This document shows, one piece after another, positions 60,201-64,000 of a DNA stretch of 64,000 bases. Origin of the DNA: an uncultured Pelagibacteraceae bacterium (GTDB lineage Bacteria > Pseudomonadota > Alphaproteobacteria > Pelagibacterales > Pelagibacteraceae). Location of the stretch: positions 248,001 to 312,000 of the forward strand of contig CACGUZ010000001.1 of the NCBI GenBank assembly GCA_902576375.1, read 5' to 3'. Position 1 is the stretch's first letter, and each line of letters starts with the position of its first letter. Under the pieces are notes generated by a model. It had not been told where the DNA came from, did not search any database, and saw only the letters and a list, made by a program, of their open reading frames with translations. Made by a program: the position numbers and the translations under genes.

Positions 60201-61214
60201 ATGTTTGATAAATTAGAAGAGCTAGCAAAAAATAATAAAAAAATTTCAGATTTTCACATTAGATCAGGATCACCATTAGCATATAGACAAACTGGAGAAA
60301 TCGTAATGGTAAAGGATGTTGTGGTTAAACCACAGGATCTCATCGATATGATGACTACGAATTGCAATGAGCATGAAACCAAAAAATTTCAAGACACTCA
60401 TGAATTAGACTCTGCTGTAACTATAAGTGGATTAAGATTTAGGGCTAATTTTTATAAAACTTTAAATGGTCCAGCAGCGGTATTAAGACGTGTAGAAAGT
60501 AAAATACCAGAGATGGGCCAATTCGATTTGCCGGATGTTCTTTATGATATAATTGATATGCATAAAGGATTAGTATTAGTTACTGGACCAACTGGATCGG
60601 GAAAATCAACTACACTTGCTGCAATTGTAAATGAAATCAATAAAACAAGAACTGCCAATATTATAACTGTAGAAGATCCAGTAGAATTTATTCATACTGA
60701 CCAAAAAAGTATAGTCTCGCATAGAGAAGTAGGAAAACAAACACAAACATTTGCAAGTGCATTAAAAGCTGCTCTTAGAGAAGACCCTGATGTTATATTA
60801 GTAGGTGAGATGAGAGATTTAGAAACCGTAAGCTTAGCTTTAACTGCAGCAGAAACAGGACATTTAGTATTTGGAACACTTCATACTAGTGGAGCACCCA
60901 ATACAATTAACAGAATTATTGACGTATTTCCTCCAGAGCAACAAGCTCAGATACGTGCACAATTATCAACATCACTTAAAATGGTAGTGACCCAAAGATT
61001 ACTTAAAACAAAGGACGGACTAGGTCGAGTAGGTGCTTTTGAAGTCATGAAATGTAATGCTCCAATTCAAAACTTAATTCGAGAGGCAAAGATACACCAA
61101 ATACCAAGCATCATGCAGACTGCAGTCAAAGATGGAATGATAACGATGTCTAAGTCATTAGAAAATCTAGCACAGGCAGGAAAAATAGATGCAAATTCAG
61201 CAAAAGAAAATTAA
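60201..61214 (+). CDS. pilT: Type IV pilus retraction ATPase PilT
   Basis: 337 aa from ATG at 60201; a TTG at 60165 in frame would add 12 residues but lies next to the probable -10 box, and the ATG start fits the family, where the first conserved block (here ISDFHIRSGSP) is about 15 residues in. PilT disassembles pilin to pull the fibre back. Walker A GPTGSGKSTT near residue 130, Asp box LREDPDVILVGEMRD near 200, His box TGHLVFGTLHTSGA near 230. It overlaps the next pilin gene by 26 bp. Confidence 0.94.
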   Translation: MFDKLEELAKNNKKISDFHIRSGSPLAYRQTGEIVMVKDVVVKPQDLIDMMTTNCNEHETKKFQDTHELDSAVTISGLRFRANFYKTLNGPAAVLRRVESKIPEMGQFDLPDVLYDIIDMHKGLVLVTGPTGSGKSTTLAAIVNEINKTRTANIITVEDPVEFIHTDQKSIVSHREVGKQTQTFASALKAALREDPDVILVGEMRDLETVSLALTAAETGHLVFGTLHTSGAPNTINRIIDVFPPEQQAQIRAQLSTSLKMVVTQRLLKTKDGLGRVGAFEVMKCNAPIQNLIREAKIHQIPSIMQTAVKDGMITMSKSLENLAQAGKIDANSAKEN

Positions 61215-61974
61215 AGGCTTTTCATTATTAGAATTACTTGTTGTTGTAATGATAATAGGATTAGTGAGTTCACTAGCATTTTTACCTTTTCAAAAATGGA
61301 GAAGTGATAGAATGGTAAAAGCTGTAGCTGTAGAATCAGGATCAGTGATCCAAAGTATTTTTTCACAAGTTCAAAGAGGGCATTACTCTTTTGTACTTTT
61401 TAGAGTTCATAAAGGTATAGGTGAAGATTCACAAAAATGGTTTTTATCTTCATATGGCATGGAAACTGAAAATTTTACAACACTTTTAAGAAATAAATAT
61501 ACAGGTGATGTAAAAAGACCATTTCATGTTTTTGAAACAAGGTGTCAATCCAACTTAACATTCGATGGACAATTAATGTGGAATGATCAGGGATATCCAA
61601 TTAATTCTTCAGATGAAGAAAGTAAGAAATTAACAGTAACTAGTATTGAAATTGACGATAAAATTTCATTAGGAGTTCCAGGTGTTACTACTTTGTCAGA
61701 GGGCACAGTCTGTTTCTCAAACGATGGGTCATACTATGCTGTTGGTGGGATGTTTTTAAATCCATCAAAAGATGAGGAAAGCGAACTTATGGGGTGTGAG
61801 GCTGAAAGTGGCAGTCCTTGCCCATCAAATGATGATGTAACAATTGTTGAAGAATTATTTGTGTGCCAAAATGATGGTACTGATACACCATGTAGTGTTG
61901 AGGCAGGTCAGAAAAATTTTTATTCAGTTAAATGGGGTAGATTTGGTAATGTTGAAATGCAGAAATTAAATTAA
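61189..61974 (+). CDS. Type IV pilin-like protein (GspH/FimT-type)
   Basis: 261 aa. The prepilin motif KG-FSLLELLVVVMIIGLV is at residues 8-25: cleavage after glycine, glutamate at +5, then the hydrophobic helix. The remainder is a large globular domain with several cysteines (TRCQSN, EGTVCF, MGCEAE, SPCPS, FVCQN, DTPCSV) that could form disulphides. Long for a minor pilin. Coupled to pilT by overlap. Confidence 0.82.
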   Translation: MQIQQKKIKGFSLLELLVVVMIIGLVSSLAFLPFQKWRSDRMVKAVAVESGSVIQSIFSQVQRGHYSFVLFRVHKGIGEDSQKWFLSSYGMETENFTTLLRNKYTGDVKRPFHVFETRCQSNLTFDGQLMWNDQGYPINSSDEESKKLTVTSIEIDDKISLGVPGVTTLSEGTVCFSNDGSYYAVGGMFLNPSKDEESELMGCEAESGSPCPSNDDVTIVEELFVCQNDGTDTPCSVEAGQKNFYSVKWGRFGNVEMQKLN

Positions 61975-61994
61975 TTTTAGAATTAGGATGTAAG

Positions 61995-62693
61995 GTGAAA
62001 AATATAAATAAACCAAATAGAATAATTAAAAACTACAAAGAAAAAGGCCTTACTTTATTAGAGGCATTAATTTCTACTGCAATCGTTGGCATAGGATTTA
62101 TAGCTGTTTTTCAATTGGTTAATTTTTCTGTTAATTCTATTAATGTTTCTGCTGAAAGAACTAAAATTAATTATATCACAACTATGATTGCTGAAGATAT
62201 TTTAGGTTCTAGAGACTCACTGATGAATACAAATCCAGATAGAAATACAATTGCAATAAATGAATATGGTGAGCCAGTGAACCCTGATGGCTCAAGAGCA
62301 AGTAAAGTAAAATTTCCTCAGTGGTTAGAGAGCACAGGATGGACTGCAGGACAAGCAAATGCAGTTTGTAGTTCAAACAAAGGCAAGTTTTTAAAAAAAG
62401 CTGATATTGAAAGTGTTTATTTAAATTCAAATGTGAATTTAGGTTCACCAGAGAATAAAGTATCACGATGGAATCAAATCATCGGAGAAGATAGATATTT
62501 AAAATGCCAAAATAATAAAGATATTAAATCTGTCAAAGTATATAAGATATGTGATTCCGGCACAGGTTGTTTGGCGCCTCCGAATGCTACAGTTAATGAT
62601 GAATTATACATTGGTAGAGTTCAAATAAATACTAGTGGAGGAAAAAAGAGGAAATTTTTATATTTTCAAGCAGATTATATCTTTAAAAGATGA
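61995..62693 (+). CDS. Type IV pilus minor pilin, PilV-like
   Basis: 232 aa from GTG at 61995 with ribosome site AGGATGTAAGG at 61985-61994. The prepilin motif is KG-LTLLEALISTAIVGIGFIAVF near residues 17-38 (key KGLTLLEA), the 'LLEALIS..I...G' form typical of PilV. The globular part has cysteines in NAVCSS, LKCQN, KICDSG and GCLAPP. It overlaps pilW-like by 4 bp. Confidence 0.82.
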   Translation: MKNINKPNRIIKNYKEKGLTLLEALISTAIVGIGFIAVFQLVNFSVNSINVSAERTKINYITTMIAEDILGSRDSLMNTNPDRNTIAINEYGEPVNPDGSRASKVKFPQWLESTGWTAGQANAVCSSNKGKFLKKADIESVYLNSNVNLGSPENKVSRWNQIIGEDRYLKCQNNKDIKSVKVYKICDSGTGCLAPPNATVNDELYIGRVQINTSGGKKRKFLYFQADYIFKR

Positions 62694-63628
62694 TGAATAA
62701 AAAAAATATAAAAGGTTTAACATTAATAGAAATTTTAATCGGTGTAGCAATAACAGCATTGATGATGGGTGCTATGTTTGCAAGTTACTCAGTTGTAAAC
62801 AATAGTTACAATCAGGTAACTGATAAAGCTAAAGTAAGTAGATCATCTAGAGATATAGTTGGTATGATTATTAAAGACATAAGATTAGCAGGTTTTAAAT
62901 ATTATTACGGTGCAAATGATGAAGGTATAGAGCAGTTTCATGATCTAGAACATATATCAGGTTCTGAAAGTGACAGAACAGTCAATGATAGTCATGATCC
63001 CATAATAGTTTTTAAAGATACATTAGGTTATTCTACAGCAGATAACGCTGACGGAACATCTGAACCCCCCACAAGACACCAAAATCATCCTGATCAGTGT
63101 TGTGATCAAATCCGAATTGTATATGGAGATTTTGTTAAAGCAGATGATCAGAAATATAAAAAATATAGACTAACATATTATGCATTGCCAATGTCAAAAA
63201 ATGAAAATGATAAATATTACGGAATATATAAAGCAAAAGAAAGTTGGGTAAAAAATGATGAATATGAGAGAGGCGCATGGATCAGTACTTGCGCAGAGTG
63301 TTACAAAGACCAATTAGTCAGATCACATTTAGTTGATATGGAATTTCTGTTATTTGATGAAAATGGCAAGCATCTTTTCAATACTGAAACGCAAACATAT
63401 CCTCGTCCAGATAATATTAGTAGTGTTGATCTTTATAGGATTGCTCGAATTGACTTAAGACTAAGCTTTAGATCAAAAAAAAATTTTTATCGAACAGTTG
63501 GTACAGATGATAAACCGAGATTAGTTTTGGGTCTTGGATCAGATAAAGCTGCAGCTCAATATAAAGACAAATTTTTAAGAGACTCTACAGTTTCTAGTGT
63601 AACTGTCAGAAATATAGGGATTGAATGA
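62690..63628 (+). CDS. Type IV pilus minor pilin, PilW-like
   Basis: 312 aa. The prepilin motif KG-LTLIEILIGVAITALMMG is at residues 8-27. DIRLAGF near residue 64 matches the PilW-type 'D.R.AGY/F' block. The globular part contains paired cysteines (QCCDQI; STCAECY). Such proteins form the priming complex at the tip of the pilus with PilV and PilX. The stop overlaps the next start (ATGA). Confidence 0.85.
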   Translation: MMNKKNIKGLTLIEILIGVAITALMMGAMFASYSVVNNSYNQVTDKAKVSRSSRDIVGMIIKDIRLAGFKYYYGANDEGIEQFHDLEHISGSESDRTVNDSHDPIIVFKDTLGYSTADNADGTSEPPTRHQNHPDQCCDQIRIVYGDFVKADDQKYKKYRLTYYALPMSKNENDKYYGIYKAKESWVKNDEYERGAWISTCAECYKDQLVRSHLVDMEFLLFDENGKHLFNTETQTYPRPDNISSVDLYRIARIDLRLSFRSKKNFYRTVGTDDKPRLVLGLGSDKAAAQYKDKFLRDSTVSSVTVRNIGIE

Positions 63629-64000
63629 TAAAAAGAAAAAAAAAAAATGGTTTTGCTTTAGTATTGTCTTTAGTTTTATTGATGGTTATGTCATTGATGG
63701 GAGGCTCTCTAGTTGTTATTTCATCAACTGATCATAAATCAAATAATAGTAGCGATGAGTATCAACAAGCATTTTATGTTGCTGAGACTGGACTGCTTGA
63801 GGCTGAAAAAGACTTGGTTAATTATTTTATGGGAGATTGGGTAAAAGTTGAGAAAGAGGGAGTGGTTTCATATGAAAGATCAACTACTAAAGGTATTCCT
63901 CCAACTAATTCGGCTGTGCCTGATACATCCACGCCATGCTATAAAAGTTTTAGAAATATTACAAAGTTCGGTACAGATGCAAGTAACCCTTCAGAGACTA
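63625..64000 (+). CDS. Type IV pilus PilX-like protein (cut by window end)
   Basis: The first 125 codons are present; no stop before base 64000. It starts MIKRKKKNGFALVLSLVLLM with a run of A that encodes the basic stretch. The hydrophobic helix is followed by QQAFYVAETGLLEAEKDL, the PilX 'A.YAAEAGL..AE' block. The usual glutamate at +5 is absent, as is common in PilX. It continues the pilT-pilin series. Confidence 0.8.
   Translation, partial: MIKRKKKNGFALVLSLVLLMVMSLMGGSLVVISSTDHKSNNSSDEYQQAFYVAETGLLEAEKDLVNYFMGDWVKVEKEGVVSYERSTTKGIPPTNSAVPDTSTPCYKSFRNITKFGTDASNPSET

Overview
The window looks like chromosomal DNA of a streamlined, very AT-rich marine alphaproteobacterium, most likely of the SAR11 (Pelagibacterales) type. 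I infer this from the strong A/T bias, genes that abut or overlap by a few bases, an alphaproteobacterial permuted two-piece tmRNA, and protein sequences of that flavour (small FtsQ, HflK/HflC/DUF2065/DegQ block, ThyX instead of ThyA). There are no tRNAs, rRNAs, IS elements or CRISPR arrays that I can recognise.

Layout. 1-1000 (minus): mlaA and the start of an mlaC-like gene (outer-membrane lipid transport). 1051-2180: an AmiD/AmpD-type amidase and the RNase P RNA. 2258-21107: a division and cell-wall (dcw) supercluster on the plus strand: mraZ-ftsZ-rsmH-ftsL-ftsI-murEF(fused)-mraY-murD-ftsW-murG-murC-murB-ddl-ftsQ-ftsA(mini)-lpxC-bamD, followed by ligA. Three features stand out: ftsZ sits second instead of between ftsA and lpxC, murE and murF are one gene, and the ftsA position holds a protein about half normal size. 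23123-30270: pepP and uvrD (minus), an AsmA-like protein, fumC (minus) and a MazG-like pyrophosphohydrolase.

30287-33856 is the accessory region and the most interesting part. A permuted tmRNA gene (ssrA, minus strand) is followed on its 3' side by two tandem small insertions of 1874 and 1396 bp, each bounded by a perfect 29-bp copy of the ssrA 3'-terminal pseudoknot. Neither carries an integrase. Both carry small secreted proteins with two conserved cysteines. Each has, about 56-67 bp inside both ends, a pair of hexamers spaced exactly 11 bp apart. The hexamer is the same at both ends of one element but different between elements. A hairpin with compensatory base changes and a constant loop lies at a fixed distance before the first ATG. 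I read these as a family of minimal, non-autonomous tmRNA-targeted integrative cassettes.

33858-51000 returns to core genes: thyX, mrp (minus), hflK-hflC-DUF2065-degQ-miaA, ilvB-ilvN-ilvC, leuA, then mreB-mreC-mreD-mrdA-rodA (cell elongation). The window therefore holds both SEDS/PBP pairs, FtsW/FtsI for the septum and RodA/PBP2 for elongation. 51048-55756: a tight run for amino-acid related oxidation and repair (DadA-like oxidase, EamA transporter, 2-hydroxyacid dehydrogenase, HDAC-family amidohydrolase, MsrB, small membrane protein). 55851-60036: two convergent large predicted outer-membrane surface proteins. 60201-64000: pilT followed by four pilin-like genes (type IV pilus minor pilins), the last cut by the window end.
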